Assembly (NCBI GenBank): GCA_043758205.1
Contig: JAYVNY010000072.1
Location: 1 to 45,226, forward strand
Direction of reading: 5' to 3'
DNA length: 45,226 nt
Source of the DNA: JANNGC01 sp043758205
GTDB taxonomy: Bacteria; Verrucomicrobiota; Verrucomicrobiia; Limisphaerales; SIBH01
Shown here: positions 8,173-17,553 of the stretch, piece by piece
Layout of the letters: the number at the start of each line of letters is the position of its first letter
How positions within the stretch are numbered: position 1 is the first letter of the stretch
Translations under genes and position numbers: made by a program
The notes under the pieces: generated by a model
Databases searched by the model: none
What the model saw: the letters and a program-made list of their open reading frames with translations, nothing else
What the model was told of the DNA's origin: nothing

Positions 8173-9720
8173 ATGCTCACCGGCGAAATTCGCAGTAAAG
8201 TAGATGCCCTCTGGAATGCCTTCTGGACCGGCGGCATCTCCAATCCCCTCGAAGTCATCGAGCAAATCACCTACCTGCTGTTTCTGAAACGGCTCGATGA
8301 TTTGCACACCCTGGAGGAGAACAAATCTGCCACGCTCAAGAAGCCGATGGAGCGCCGCATCTTTCCCGCCGGCCAGGATGACCACCCGCGCACCCCGCGC
8401 GCCTACGATGATCTGCGCTGGTCCCGGTTCAAGAATTTCGCGCCCGCCGAAATGTTCGCCTTGGTCAACGAACACGTTTTCCCGTTCCTGCGCACGCTCG
8501 GCGGCGACGGCTCGACCTACGCGCACCACATGAAGGACGCGCGCTTCACCATCCCCACGCCCGCGCTGCTCGCGAAAGTCGTGGACATGATTGATCACGT
8601 CCCGATGGAGGATCGCGACACCAAGGGCGACCTCTACGAATACATGCTGGGGAAGATCGCCAGCGCCGGGCAGAACGGCCAGTTCCGCACCCCGCGCCAC
8701 ATCATCCGGCTCATGGTCGAGCTGCTGTGCCCCACGGCCAAGGATGTCATTTGCGATCCCGCCAGCGGCACCTGCGGCTTCCTCGTCGCCGCCGGGGAAT
8801 ATCTGCGCGAGCATCACCCGGAAATTTTGCGCGACGCGAAGCTCAAGAAACATTTCCACGAGCAGGCGTTTCACGGGTTCGACTTCGACAACACCATGCT
8901 CCGCATCGGCAGCATGAACATGCTGCTGCACGGCGTGGAAAACCCCGACATCCGTTACCGCGACTCGCTCGCGCAGGACCACGCGGGCGAGGAGGAGAAA
9001 TACACGCTCGTCCTCGCCAATCCGCCCTTTGCCGGGTCGCTCGATTACGAGACATGCGCCAAGGATTTGCTGCAAATCGTGAAGACGAAGAAGACCGAAC
9101 TGCTCTTCCTCGCCCTGTTCCTGCGCCTGCTCAAGCCGGGCGGACGCGCCGCCGTCATCGTGCCGGATGGCGTGCTCTTCGGCTCGTCGAACGCGCACCA
9201 GATGTTGCGCAAGATGCTCGTCGAGGAACAAAAGCTCGACGCCGTGATCTCGCTGCCCGGCGGCGTGTTCAAACCCTACGCGGGCGTTTCCACTGCCATC
9301 CTGCTTTTCACGAAGACCAATTCCGGCGGCACGGACCACGTCTGGTTCTACGACGTGGACGCCGACGGCATGTCGCTCGACGACAAACGCACGGAACTCC
9401 TGCCGCCGGAAAAACTCGGCCCCGTGCCCAAGGCCGCGCTCACCGCCGACGACCACGCGAAGAACAACCTGCCCGACATCCTTGCTCGATGGACGCAGCG
9501 CGAAAAAGACGAGCGCCAGAACCCGCGCACCGCGCAAAGCTTCTGCGTGCCCAAGGCCGACCTCGCCGCGCAGGGCTACGACCTCTCGCTTAACCGCTAC
9601 AAGGAAGTCGTCCACGCCGAAGTCGCGCACCGCCCGCCGGGTGAAATCCTGCAAAGCCTCGCCAAGCTGGAGACGGAGATTCAGCAGGGCATGAAGGAGC
9701 TGGAGGGGATGCTGCGGTGA
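8173..9720 (+). CDS. hsdM: Type I restriction-modification, N6-adenine methyltransferase subunit
   Basis: HsdM methylates adenine in the target chosen by HsdS. The 515-residue product has the HsdM N-terminal helical domain (LTGEIRSKVDALWNAFWTGG...ITYLLFLKRLDD), the SAM-binding motif I DPASGTCGF at about 195-203 and the catalytic NPPF at about 283-286. ATG 8173 is chosen because the family consensus begins MLTGEIRSKVD; a GTG at 8101 would add 24 atypical residues. The stop overlaps the hsdS start (GTGA). With hsdS and hsdR it makes a complete type I system spanning 9.4 kb. Confidence 0.95.
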   Translation: MLTGEIRSKVDALWNAFWTGGISNPLEVIEQITYLLFLKRLDDLHTLEENKSATLKKPMERRIFPAGQDDHPRTPRAYDDLRWSRFKNFAPAEMFALVNEHVFPFLRTLGGDGSTYAHHMKDARFTIPTPALLAKVVDMIDHVPMEDRDTKGDLYEYMLGKIASAGQNGQFRTPRHIIRLMVELLCPTAKDVICDPASGTCGFLVAAGEYLREHHPEILRDAKLKKHFHEQAFHGFDFDNTMLRIGSMNMLLHGVENPDIRYRDSLAQDHAGEEEKYTLVLANPPFAGSLDYETCAKDLLQIVKTKKTELLFLALFLRLLKPGGRAAVIVPDGVLFGSSNAHQMLRKMLVEEQKLDAVISLPGGVFKPYAGVSTAILLFTKTNSGGTDHVWFYDVDADGMSLDDKRTELLPPEKLGPVPKAALTADDHAKNNLPDILARWTQREKDERQNPRTAQSFCVPKADLAAQGYDLSLNRYKEVVHAEVAHRPPGEILQSLAKLETEIQQGMKELEGMLR

Positions 9721-11006
9721 AGGCCGAAGGTCGAATGATGAATGGCGAATGGCGAACCGCCGCGCTCGATGAAGTCGCGGAGTTGAATCCACGCCTTCCC
9801 GAAACGCTGACCGCAGATGACGCCGTTTCGTTCGTCCCGATGTCCGCTGTTTCCGCCGAGACGGCTGGCATCACTCACGAGGAGACGCGCACCTACGGGG
9901 AAGTTTCCAAAGGCTACACGCCGTTTGTGACGGGCGATGTGCTCGTGGCGAAAATCACGCCATGCTTTGAGAACGGGAAGATTGCTCAAGCACGGCTGAC
10001 TCAACGGGCGGGCTTCGGCTCGACAGAGTTCCATGTTGTTCGCCCGCGCGAGGGCAAACTCGATGCACGTTACACGCTTCACTTCCTTCGACGGGGAAGC
10101 GTCCGTCTCGCGGGCGAGCGCCGAATGACCGGCAGCGCGGGCCAGCGCCGCGTTCCAGAAAACTTTCTGGCGAAGCTCGAAATTCCCCTGCCGCCGCTGG
10201 CGGAGCAGCGGCGGATAGCGGAAGTGCTGGACCGGGCGGAAGCGTTGCGGGCCCAGCGCCGCGCCGCCCTCGCCCAACTCGACACCCTCACCCAATTCCT
10301 CTTCCTCGACCTCTTCGGCAACGACGGAGCGAACACGATGAAATGGCCGGTGCGCGCCGTCGCGGATTATGTTCGTGAGTTTCGAGGCGGTAAGAGCATC
10401 GAGGCGGAGAGCAGCGAGAACGCCGTCACGCGAAACAGAGTGCTCAAGGTTAGCGCCGTTACCGGAATGAAATTCCTCGCGCACGAGAGCAAGCCTGTGC
10501 CCGACAGCTACGAGCCGCCGAAGGAGCATTTCGCCAAACCCGGAGATTTATTGTTCAGCCGCGCGAACACGACGGAGCTTGTCGGTGCGGTTGCTTACGT
10601 CGAGAGCACGCCTCCAAATGTGTTGTTGCCCGACAAGCTGTGGCGCTTCGTGTGGCGCAACCCTGCCGAAATCGAACCCCTCTTCATCTGGGCATTGTTT
10701 CAGACACCAACTCTCCGTCGTGAGATTGGACGGCGAGCCACTGGCACGAGTGGTTCGATGAAGAACATCTCCCAAGAGAAAGTCTTCGGCATCAAAACGA
10801 TTCTTCCCCCCATCCCCATGCAGCGCGAATTCGCCCGCCGAGTGTCAGCGGTGGAGCGCCTGAAAACGGCGCAGCGCGCGTCGCTGGCGGAGCTGGATGC
10901 GCTGTTTGGCGTGTTGCAACACCGGGCATTTCGCGGTGAATTGTTCGGAGTGCTGTATGGAGTCCCGCCTTCAGGCGGTAAAGCGCACGCAAGGAAGGGC
11001 GCATGA
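9717..11006 (+). CDS. hsdS: Type I restriction-modification specificity subunit
   Basis: HsdS recognises the bipartite DNA target. Two target-recognition domains are visible. The first (about residues 10-165) ends in PENFLAKLEIPLPPLAEQRRIAEVLD plus a helix, quoted as NFLAKLEIPLPPLAEQ and RRIAEVLDRAE. The second (about 200-365) ends in KVFGIKTILPPIPMQ and the helix REFARRVSAVERLK. The last 20 residues (from about FGVLYGVPPSGG) come from an inserted REP-like palindrome, not from HsdS. GTG 9717 overlaps the hsdM stop; an ATG six codons later is an alternative start. The gene probably works, but its C-terminus is altered. Confidence 0.92.
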   Translation: MKAEGRMMNGEWRTAALDEVAELNPRLPETLTADDAVSFVPMSAVSAETAGITHEETRTYGEVSKGYTPFVTGDVLVAKITPCFENGKIAQARLTQRAGFGSTEFHVVRPREGKLDARYTLHFLRRGSVRLAGERRMTGSAGQRRVPENFLAKLEIPLPPLAEQRRIAEVLDRAEALRAQRRAALAQLDTLTQFLFLDLFGNDGANTMKWPVRAVADYVREFRGGKSIEAESSENAVTRNRVLKVSAVTGMKFLAHESKPVPDSYEPPKEHFAKPGDLLFSRANTTELVGAVAYVESTPPNVLLPDKLWRFVWRNPAEIEPLFIWALFQTPTLRREIGRRATGTSGSMKNISQEKVFGIKTILPPIPMQREFARRVSAVERLKTAQRASLAELDALFGVLQHRAFRGELFGVLYGVPPSGGKAHARKGA

Positions 11007-11067
11007 GAATTTTCCACCCGCTTGAGAATACGAACGTCCCACCGGCTAAAGCCGGGACTCCCTACGT
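10955..11067. repeat. Inverted pair of REP-like palindromes splitting the hsdS 3' end
   Basis: GGAGTCCCGCCTTCAGGCGG (about 10960-10979) and the inverted ACCGGCTAAAGCCGGGACTC (about 11041-11060) are head-to-head copies of one palindromic repeat, each with its own hairpin (CCGCCTTCAGGCGG; CCGGCTAAAGCCGG). The pair sits between two direct copies of the hsdS 3' end. Such arrangements are typical of REP doublets moved by REP-associated transposases, none of which is present here. Confidence 0.7.
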
Positions 11068-11194
11068 GCAGCGCGAATTCGCCCGGCGGGTGGCGACAGT
11101 GGAGAAGCTGAAGGCGGCGCAGCGGGCGTCGCTGGCGGAACTGGACACCCTTTTCGCCACGCTCCAACACCGCGCCTTCAAGGGGGAACTGTGA
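11003..11194 (+). pseudogene. Duplicated 3' fragment of hsdS
   Basis: The frame from ATG 11003 encodes 63 residues. The last 40 (QREFARRVATVEKLKAAQRA...LQHRAFKGEL) repeat the C-terminus of the preceding HsdS (QREFARRVSAVERLKTAQRA...LQHRAFRGEL). DNA of 11069-11194 aligns to about 10821-10945. The first 20 residues are translated REP palindrome. The copy lacks target-recognition domains and is probably the original hsdS end, displaced when the REP pair entered with a local duplication, or part of a second hsdS. If translated it would be an isolated helix; function is doubtful. Confidence 0.75.
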
Positions 11195-11209
11195 ACACAG
11201 AGCTGAATC

Positions 11210-12214
11210 ATGCCTTCACAAAGTGAACTCACGGCGATTCTCCGTGCGCCGATCAAACGCCGCTCCGGTTTTGAAATTCCGACGTGCGGAAACATCCCGG
11301 CACTCCGCAGCGGTTTTTTTCGCAGGATCAACGCGGCGATGGCCGGCGACGCGCCTAAGGATTTTTTGCGCGTGTACGACTTTGGTCGCGGACGGAAGGC
11401 GCACCCCGAAAGCTGGCCCGCCTACATCGCCAAGGTCGGGCAAAAGTACTATCCGAACGAGAGTGTAACCGAGCATCTGCTGACCAGAATCGGGCAGCTC
11501 ATGAATCTGAAGATGGCTTCGTCCCGCTTGATGTGGGTCCGGGGCCAGCTGAGATTTTTGAGCGAATACTTCCTGCGAGAAGACGAGAGCCTGGTGCATG
11601 GGGCGGAAATCTTTGCCGGCTATCTCGCGGACAAGGAATTCGTGCAGCGGGTCGAGGAGGAAGACATGGAGCGCGACATTTTCACCTTTCAGGTCGTGGA
11701 GGAGGCGATCCGAAGCCGTTTCCCAGACCAATGCGAGGCTATCATGCCGGACTTTATCCGGCTGCTCGGCTTCGATGCGGTCGTAGGCAACAATGACCGG
11801 CATTTTTTCAACTGGGGCGTGATCACCCAGGTTTCAGGGAAACGCCCGCCGCGCTTCTCTCCGATTTACGACACCGCACGCGCGTTTTATTGGAACAAGG
11901 ACGAGGAGGGGCTGGCGAAGGCGGAAATCCAATTGGAACAATCCCTGTCGAAATACGTGCGTGAGTGCTATCCCAAAACGGGTTGGGATGGTTTGAAGTC
12001 GCCGAATCATTTTGAGATGATCCAAACGATTGTTGAGAAAAGGCCGCAGTTCCGGGCGGTGCTTTCCAGCTTGAATACACCCGATTTGCCAGACAGGGTG
12101 GAAGTGCTCTTGGCGGGGGAGTTCAAAGAACTGTTCAGTTCGCGAAGACAAAAATTTATTGTAAGCTGCCTACGGAGGCGGCTTGAGAATTACTCGAACG
12201 CCCTGGCCGGATGA
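11210..12214 (+). CDS. HipA/HipT-type serine/threonine kinase toxin lacking the N-terminal subdomain
   Basis: A 334-residue kinase of the HipA superfamily; known members phosphorylate translation factors such as glutamyl-tRNA synthetase or tryptophanyl-tRNA synthetase. Visible are an ATP-lysine segment PAYIAKVGQ and NESVTEHLL helix, the catalytic loop GNNDRHFFNWG (Asp196) and a metal-binding SPIYDTARAF (Asp221). The N-terminal subdomain 1 of canonical HipA is missing and is encoded by the next gene. It starts 15 bases after the hsdS fragment in the hsd operon. No HipB-like helix-turn-helix gene is adjacent, unlike known hipBA or hipBST loci. Substrate unknown. Confidence 0.78.
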   Translation: MPSQSELTAILRAPIKRRSGFEIPTCGNIPALRSGFFRRINAAMAGDAPKDFLRVYDFGRGRKAHPESWPAYIAKVGQKYYPNESVTEHLLTRIGQLMNLKMASSRLMWVRGQLRFLSEYFLREDESLVHGAEIFAGYLADKEFVQRVEEEDMERDIFTFQVVEEAIRSRFPDQCEAIMPDFIRLLGFDAVVGNNDRHFFNWGVITQVSGKRPPRFSPIYDTARAFYWNKDEEGLAKAEIQLEQSLSKYVRECYPKTGWDGLKSPNHFEMIQTIVEKRPQFRAVLSSLNTPDLPDRVEVLLAGEFKELFSSRRQKFIVSCLRRRLENYSNALAG

Positions 12215-12215
12215 T

Positions 12216-12605
12216 ATGCTGAAGATTTTGCAACAGAAGCTCTACGACTGGTTCAGCGGGGTAGAACCGTTGCCGGTTGAGGAAAAGATTTCGTTCAAGC
12301 TGATGTTCGGTTCGCTGCAAATTGGGACTCTACGCGCCGATAACGGCGAGTGGGTGTTCACGTACTCAGGCGAATTCCAGCAGCAGAATGAGATCAAGCC
12401 CATCGTGGATTTTCCGGTCATTGACCGGGAATACCGCAGCCGCATGTTGTGGCCTTTTTTTGCGCTGCGCATTCCGAGCCAGGAGCAGCCGAACGTGCAG
12501 GAATTCCTCCAGAACCAACCGCATGGGACGGCGGACGAAGGGATTCTACTGAAACAGTTCGGGGCGCGCAGTATTGCCAATCCGTTCCGGCTGGTTGCCG
12601 CGTAA
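12216..12605 (+). CDS. HipS-like protein (stand-alone HipA N-terminal subdomain)
   Basis: A 129-residue protein whose centre resembles the HipA N-terminal subdomain: FGSLQIGTLRADNGEWVFTY is followed by FPVIDREYRSRMLWPFFALR and a short helical end. In HipBST systems a separate HipS of this type neutralises the truncated kinase HipT. ATG 12216 lies one base after the kinase stop, so the two are coupled; a TTG at 12183 would overlap the kinase and is less likely. The order kinase-then-HipS is the reverse of the described hipB-hipS-hipT order. An antitoxin role is inference. Confidence 0.65.
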   Translation: MLKILQQKLYDWFSGVEPLPVEEKISFKLMFGSLQIGTLRADNGEWVFTYSGEFQQQNEIKPIVDFPVIDREYRSRMLWPFFALRIPSQEQPNVQEFLQNQPHGTADEGILLKQFGARSIANPFRLVAA

Positions 12606-12905
12606 AATTTCTCGTCGCACTCAATCTTGGCTCGCATCCTGCACGATGCGCGAGTGACTGGCTCCGGTCCGGGGTGTTTTTTGAAGATCATTACCGTCCA
12701 GTTGAAGTTTCCTCCAACCCGGCACGTTTGATGAACCAAGTCGAGGAAATTTACAAGCCTTCCAGCGTGGAAACGGAGTGGAAATGAAGTAGTAAACGAG
12801 AAGTGAATCGTTCGTCCAAAGACTGATATTAGCCCAATTAAATCAACACTTAAAGCGTCTTCACAACAGCATTGATTTGGAAATGAACTGTGTTTTAATG
12901 GAGAC
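12606..12905. other. Non-coding gap between HipS-like and Fic genes
   Basis: About 300 bases with no convincing gene on either strand. GC drops in the last 110 bases, where a promoter-like sequence precedes fic. No HipB-like helix-turn-helix frame was found here, although this is where one might be expected. Confidence 0.6.
12872..12899 (+). promoter_or_regulatory. Candidate fic promoter
   Basis: TTGATT (12872-12877), a 16-base spacer and TTTAAT (12894-12899) lie just before ATG 12906 in an AT-rich stretch. If active, it would start transcription close to the ATG and uncouple fic and hsdR from the upstream genes. Confidence 0.3.
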
Positions 12906-14099
12906 ATGATTGTCAGCTACGAGATTCCCCAGGATTGGATTGCCTACGACCGCAATGCCATCTTCAACGAGCTGATGGGGGCGAAGGCGGCGATGCTGGC
13001 CCTGACGCAAATCCCCTACCAACGAAGCTGGGCGGACGAACTCCAGAAAGTGCAGCTCAAACGCGAAGTCGCTGGCACCTCACGCATCGAGGGAGCGGAA
13101 TTTACGGACAAGGAATTGGAGGCGGCGATGCGGGAGACGCCGGAGCAGTTGGAAACGCGGTCGCAGAAGCAGGCGGCGGCAGCCGTCGCGACATATCGCT
13201 GGATTGCAACTTTGGAAGCGGATCGTCCGATGGACGAGGCGCTCATTAACGAAGTGCATCGGCGGCTGGTTTCAGGTTGCGATGATGATCATTGCGAGCC
13301 GGGCCAACCGCGCACCCGAGATCAGAACGTGACGTTTGGCGCGCCACGGCATCGCGGCGCGGAGGGCGGAAGTGAGTGCGAGGCTGCGCTGCGTGGACTG
13401 GTTGCCGCGGTGCGCGGCCCCTACCGCGAGCACGATCCGCTCATCCAGGCGCTGGCGCTGCATTACCATTTTGCAGCCATGCATCCGTTCCTGGATGGGA
13501 ATGGTCGCAGCGCCCGAGCCATCGAAGCCATCATGCTCCAACGGACCGGCCTGCGCGACACGCTGTTCATTGCGATGTCGAATTACTACTACGAGCAAAA
13601 GGTCGGGTATCTGAATGCGCTGAACGCGACGCGTGCCGCGAAGCACGACCTGACCCAATTTCTGAAATTCGCGCTCAAGGGCATTGAGAGCCAGTGCCGC
13701 CGGCTCTTTGCAGAAATCCGTTTGCAAGTGGAGAAGGCGCTGTACCGCAATACTGTCACCGACCTGTTCGGGCGTCTGAAATCACCGCGCAAACGCGTCG
13801 TGTCAGGCCGGCATGTGCAACTGCTCAATCTGCTGCTCGACGAGGAGGAGATGATTTTGTCCGCCCTGACGGAGCGCACAAAACACATTTACATCGTGAA
13901 GAATCCTTACAAGGCACTGATTCGCGACCTCAATTACCTGATTGGGCTCGACGCGATTTCCGCGACGAAGCTGCCGGACAAGGCGGGCTTTTTGATTAAG
14001 ATCAAGCTGGAGTGGCCGACCAAGATTACCGAGACGGTTTTTTTCCAGCACGTCAAAGCCATGCCGAAGGGAAAGGTGTACGGGTTTCTCTCGTATTGA
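12906..14099 (+). CDS. Fic family AMP-transferase
   Basis: Fic proteins transfer AMP or other phosphate-containing groups to target proteins. The active-site motif HPFLDGNGRSAR starts at His193. The N-terminal inhibitory motif TSRIEG (58-63, Glu62) matches class II Fic proteins, where Glu blocks ATP binding until relieved. An N-terminal Fic_N-like region precedes it and a winged-helix-like C-terminal region of about 120 residues follows. The length of 397 residues is normal for this subclass. It lies between the HipA-like pair and hsdR; Fic genes within type I loci are a recurrent arrangement whose purpose is unclear. Confidence 0.92.
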   Translation: MIVSYEIPQDWIAYDRNAIFNELMGAKAAMLALTQIPYQRSWADELQKVQLKREVAGTSRIEGAEFTDKELEAAMRETPEQLETRSQKQAAAAVATYRWIATLEADRPMDEALINEVHRRLVSGCDDDHCEPGQPRTRDQNVTFGAPRHRGAEGGSECEAALRGLVAAVRGPYREHDPLIQALALHYHFAAMHPFLDGNGRSARAIEAIMLQRTGLRDTLFIAMSNYYYEQKVGYLNALNATRAAKHDLTQFLKFALKGIESQCRRLFAEIRLQVEKALYRNTVTDLFGRLKSPRKRVVSGRHVQLLNLLLDEEEMILSALTERTKHIYIVKNPYKALIRDLNYLIGLDAISATKLPDKAGFLIKIKLEWPTKITETVFFQHVKAMPKGKVYGFLSY

Positions 14100-14157
14100 G
14101 CCATGCCGTGTTCACGCTCGCCTTGCGCGTTGCGCCTTGCCACTGTGAGGTCAACGC

Positions 14158-17100
14158 ATGGCTGACCGGGAGACGAACTTCGCGTGGTTAAAAGCTGAAT
14201 GGCCGACCGTTTTTGATTCGGCCAGCAAGGCGGAGGCACTCGCCCATGTCGATGCGCGCACCGCATGTTTTTACGCGCGCCGCGCCTTGGAACTGACCGT
14301 GAGTTGGCTTTACCAGCATGACCCCGCGCTCAAATTACCCTACCAGGACAATCTCAGCGCGCTGATTTACGAGCCGACGTTCAAGGCCACGGCGGGGACG
14401 GCGGTGTTCAACAAGGCCGTGGTGATCACGAAGCTGGGCAATCAGGCGGTGCATAGCCACCGCCCGATCCAGCAGTTCGATGCGCTCACGGCGGCGCGGG
14501 AGTTGTTTCACGTCAGTTTCTGGCTGGCGCGGACGTATGCTCGTGGCCCAAAGCCGGCGGATGGACTGGCTTTCGACCCCGCGTTGCTGCCGAAGGCGGC
14601 CCCAGTGCCACCGCAAACTCAGGAGCAGTTGCAACGGCTGGCCGCGCAGTTGGCGGAGAAGGATGCGAAACTTTCAGAACTTCTCTCCGGCAAGGAGACG
14701 CTGGACAAGGAACTGGAACGGCTGCGCGCGGAGATCGCCGAAGTCAAAAAGAAGAACGCGGCCACGCCCGACCAGCATAATTATTCCGAGGCCGAGACGC
14801 GCGACTACTTCATTGATCTGCTGCTCAAGGAAGCCGGCTGGGCGCTCGATCAGAAACGCGACCGCGAGTTTGAAGTCAGCGGAATGCCGAACGCCGAGGG
14901 CAAGGGCTTCGTGGATTACGTGCTGTGGGGTGACGACGGACTGCCCCTCGCGCTCAACGAGGCCAAGCGCACGAAGAAGAGCGCGCAGATCGGGCAGCAG
15001 CAGGCAAAGCTCTACGCGGACTGTCTGGAAAAGCAGTTCGGGCGCCGGCCAATCATTTTCTACTCCAACGGCTACGAGCATTGGATTTGGGACGACGCGC
15101 ATTATCCGCCGCGCCCGGTGCAGGGTTTCTACAAGAAGGCCGAGTTGGAGCTGATGATTCAGCGCCGGGCCAGCCGCAAGAAGCTGGCCGAGGTCGCGAT
15201 CAACGAGGCCATCGTCGAACGCTATTACCAGACGCGCGCCATCCGCCGCACCGGCGAGGCGTTCGAGAAAGACCATGACCGCAAGGTGCTCATCGTCATG
15301 GCGACGGGCGGCGGCAAAACCCGGACGGTGATCGCGTTGGCTGATTTGCTCATGCGCGCCAATTGGGTGAAGCGCACGCTGTTCCTCGCCGACCGTGTCG
15401 CGCTGGTGAATCAGGCGGCGAATGCGTTCAAGAAGCACCTGCCGGATTCCGCGCCGGTGAATCTCGTGACGGAGAAGGAGACGGAAGGACGCGTTTACGT
15501 GTCCACGTATCCGACCATGATGCGGCTAATCGAGGAATCGAAGGATGGCGAGCGCCGCTTCGGTGCCGGACATTTTGACCTCATCATCATTGATGAGGCG
15601 CACCGCTCGGTTTACAAAAAATACGGAGCCATCTTCCGCTATTTCGATGCGCTGCTCGTCGGACTCACGGCCACGCCACGCGACGAGGTGGATCGCGATA
15701 CCTACAGTTTGTTCGAGTTGGAAAAGGGCGTGCCGACCGACGCCTACGAACTGAAAGATGCGGTGGCGGACAAATTCCTCGTGCCGTCCCAGGCGGTTTC
15801 GGTGCCGCTCAAGTTCCAGCGGGAAGGAATTAAATACAACGACCTCTCGGAGGAAGAGAAGGAGCAGTGGGATGAAGTGGATTGGAACGAGGACGGGAGC
15901 GCGCCGCAACAGGTCGAAGCCGAGGCGGTCAACAAATGGCTGTTCAACAAAGACACGGTGGACAAGGTGCTAGAGCACCTGATGACGCGCGGGCAGAAGG
16001 TCGCGGGCGGCGACCGGCTCGGCAAAACCATCATCTTCGCCAAGAATCAGCCGCACGCCGAATTCATCGCCGAACAGTTTGACGCGAACTATCCGCATTT
16101 GAAAGGGGAGTTCGCGCGCGTCATCCACTGCGGTCTGCCGTATGCGCAGAGCTTGATTGATGCGTTCTACATCGCCAACAAGCCGCCGCACATCGCGATC
16201 TCGGTGGATATGCTCGATACGGGCATCGACGTGCCCGAGGTCGTGAACCTCGTGTTCTTCAAGCTGGTGCGGTCGAAGACGAAATTCTGGCAGATGATTG
16301 GACGCGGGACGCGCCTTTGCCCCGACCTGTTCGGCCCCGGCCAGCACAAGGAATTTTTCTACGTCTTCGACTACTGCCAAAACCTGGAATTCTTCAGCCA
16401 GAATCCCGAAGCCACCGAGGGCGCACTGGGCGAATCACTCGGCCAACGCCTGTTCAAAGCGCGGCTCGAATTGATTTCTGAACTGGACCGGAAGCGCGGT
16501 CAAGTGCTCCAGGAAGGGCCGGAGAAAGAAGCGGCGTTGCGAAAAGAAATCGCCGACATGCTGCGCGCCGAAGTCGCGGCGATGAACGTGAACAATTTCG
16601 TGGTGCGGCCGCAGCGCCGCCTCGTGGAGAAGTATGCCCAGGCCGCAAGCTGGCAGGATTTGAAGATGGAGGCGTTCGCGGAACTGGCGCACCAAGTGGC
16701 CGGGCTGCCCTCCGAGCAGGAGGCCGAAGACGAGGAAGCCAAGCGTTTCGATCTGCTCATGCTGAATCTTCAACTCGCCGTGCTCCGCGCCGAGCCAGCC
16801 TTTGAGCGGCTGCGGGATCAGGTGAAGGCCATCGCGGGATTGTTGGAGGAGAAATCCAGCATCCCGATGGTGCAACAGCAATTGCCGCTCATTCAGGAAT
16901 TGCAGACCGACGACTGGTGGCAGGACGTGACCGCGCCCATGCTGGAAAACGTCCGCCAGCGCATCCGCGCCCTCGTGAAGCTTATCGACAAGGCACAGCG
17001 CAAACCGATCTACACGAATTTCGAGGACGAAATTGGCAGCGAGCGCACCATTGATTTGCCCGGCTTCACGGGCGGAGATGGCTTTGAACGCTTTCGCGAA

Positions 17101-17553
17101 AAAGCGCGCGTGTTCCTGCGCGAGCACCAGGACCATGTCGCCGTCCACAAGCTGCGGATGAACGAACCTCTGACGGCGGCGGACCTCGGCGAATTGGAGC
17201 GGATGCTGGCCGAGAGCGGCGCAGGCGGGGCACCGGAAATTCGGAGGGCAAAGGACGAAGCGCAAAACCTTGGATTATTCGTGCGCTCGCTCGTCGGTCT
17301 CGACCGAGAGGCCGCGAAGCGCGCCTTCGCCTCGTTTCTCGCTGGCAAAAACCTGAGCGCGAACCAAATCGAGTTCGTCGATTTGATCATCAACCACCTG
17401 ACCGAACACGGCGTGATGAGCGCGGAACTGCTCTACGAATCACCATTCACCGACATTACTCCACAGGGGCCAGACGGATTGTTCGCCCCGGCACAGGTCA
17501 GCGAAATCATCACGTTGCTGAACGAGGTGAGGAAAAGGGCGGCGGCGGCGTGA
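14158..17553 (+). CDS. hsdR: Type I restriction endonuclease subunit with N-terminal DUF4145-like domain
   Basis: HsdR is the ATP-driven translocase and nuclease of the system. Order: a DUF4145-like helical domain (about 1-130), a coiled coil (155-200), a PD-(D/E)XK nuclease (Asp253 in FVDYVLWG, then Glu268-Ala-Lys270 in LNEAKRT), helicase motif I ATGGGKT (382-388), DEAH box (479-482), LTATPRDEVD, motif VI QMIGRGTRL (712-720), and an EcoEI-type C-terminal domain for HsdM contact. At 1131 residues it appears complete. Its stop overlaps the next gene (GTGA). The extra N-terminal domain is typical of the EcoEI-like subgroup. Confidence 0.95.
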   Translation: MADRETNFAWLKAEWPTVFDSASKAEALAHVDARTACFYARRALELTVSWLYQHDPALKLPYQDNLSALIYEPTFKATAGTAVFNKAVVITKLGNQAVHSHRPIQQFDALTAARELFHVSFWLARTYARGPKPADGLAFDPALLPKAAPVPPQTQEQLQRLAAQLAEKDAKLSELLSGKETLDKELERLRAEIAEVKKKNAATPDQHNYSEAETRDYFIDLLLKEAGWALDQKRDREFEVSGMPNAEGKGFVDYVLWGDDGLPLALNEAKRTKKSAQIGQQQAKLYADCLEKQFGRRPIIFYSNGYEHWIWDDAHYPPRPVQGFYKKAELELMIQRRASRKKLAEVAINEAIVERYYQTRAIRRTGEAFEKDHDRKVLIVMATGGGKTRTVIALADLLMRANWVKRTLFLADRVALVNQAANAFKKHLPDSAPVNLVTEKETEGRVYVSTYPTMMRLIEESKDGERRFGAGHFDLIIIDEAHRSVYKKYGAIFRYFDALLVGLTATPRDEVDRDTYSLFELEKGVPTDAYELKDAVADKFLVPSQAVSVPLKFQREGIKYNDLSEEEKEQWDEVDWNEDGSAPQQVEAEAVNKWLFNKDTVDKVLEHLMTRGQKVAGGDRLGKTIIFAKNQPHAEFIAEQFDANYPHLKGEFARVIHCGLPYAQSLIDAFYIANKPPHIAISVDMLDTGIDVPEVVNLVFFKLVRSKTKFWQMIGRGTRLCPDLFGPGQHKEFFYVFDYCQNLEFFSQNPEATEGALGESLGQRLFKARLELISELDRKRGQVLQEGPEKEAALRKEIADMLRAEVAAMNVNNFVVRPQRRLVEKYAQAASWQDLKMEAFAELAHQVAGLPSEQEAEDEEAKRFDLLMLNLQLAVLRAEPAFERLRDQVKAIAGLLEEKSSIPMVQQQLPLIQELQTDDWWQDVTAPMLENVRQRIRALVKLIDKAQRKPIYTNFEDEIGSERTIDLPGFTGGDGFERFREKARVFLREHQDHVAVHKLRMNEPLTAADLGELERMLAESGAGGAPEIRRAKDEAQNLGLFVRSLVGLDREAAKRAFASFLAGKNLSANQIEFVDLIINHLTEHGVMSAELLYESPFTDITPQGPDGLFAPAQVSEIITLLNEVRKRAAAA

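Noticed and set aside
12606..12905. A missing HipB antitoxin gene between the HipS-like and fic genes
   Set aside because: No frame here encodes a helix-turn-helix protein on either strand.
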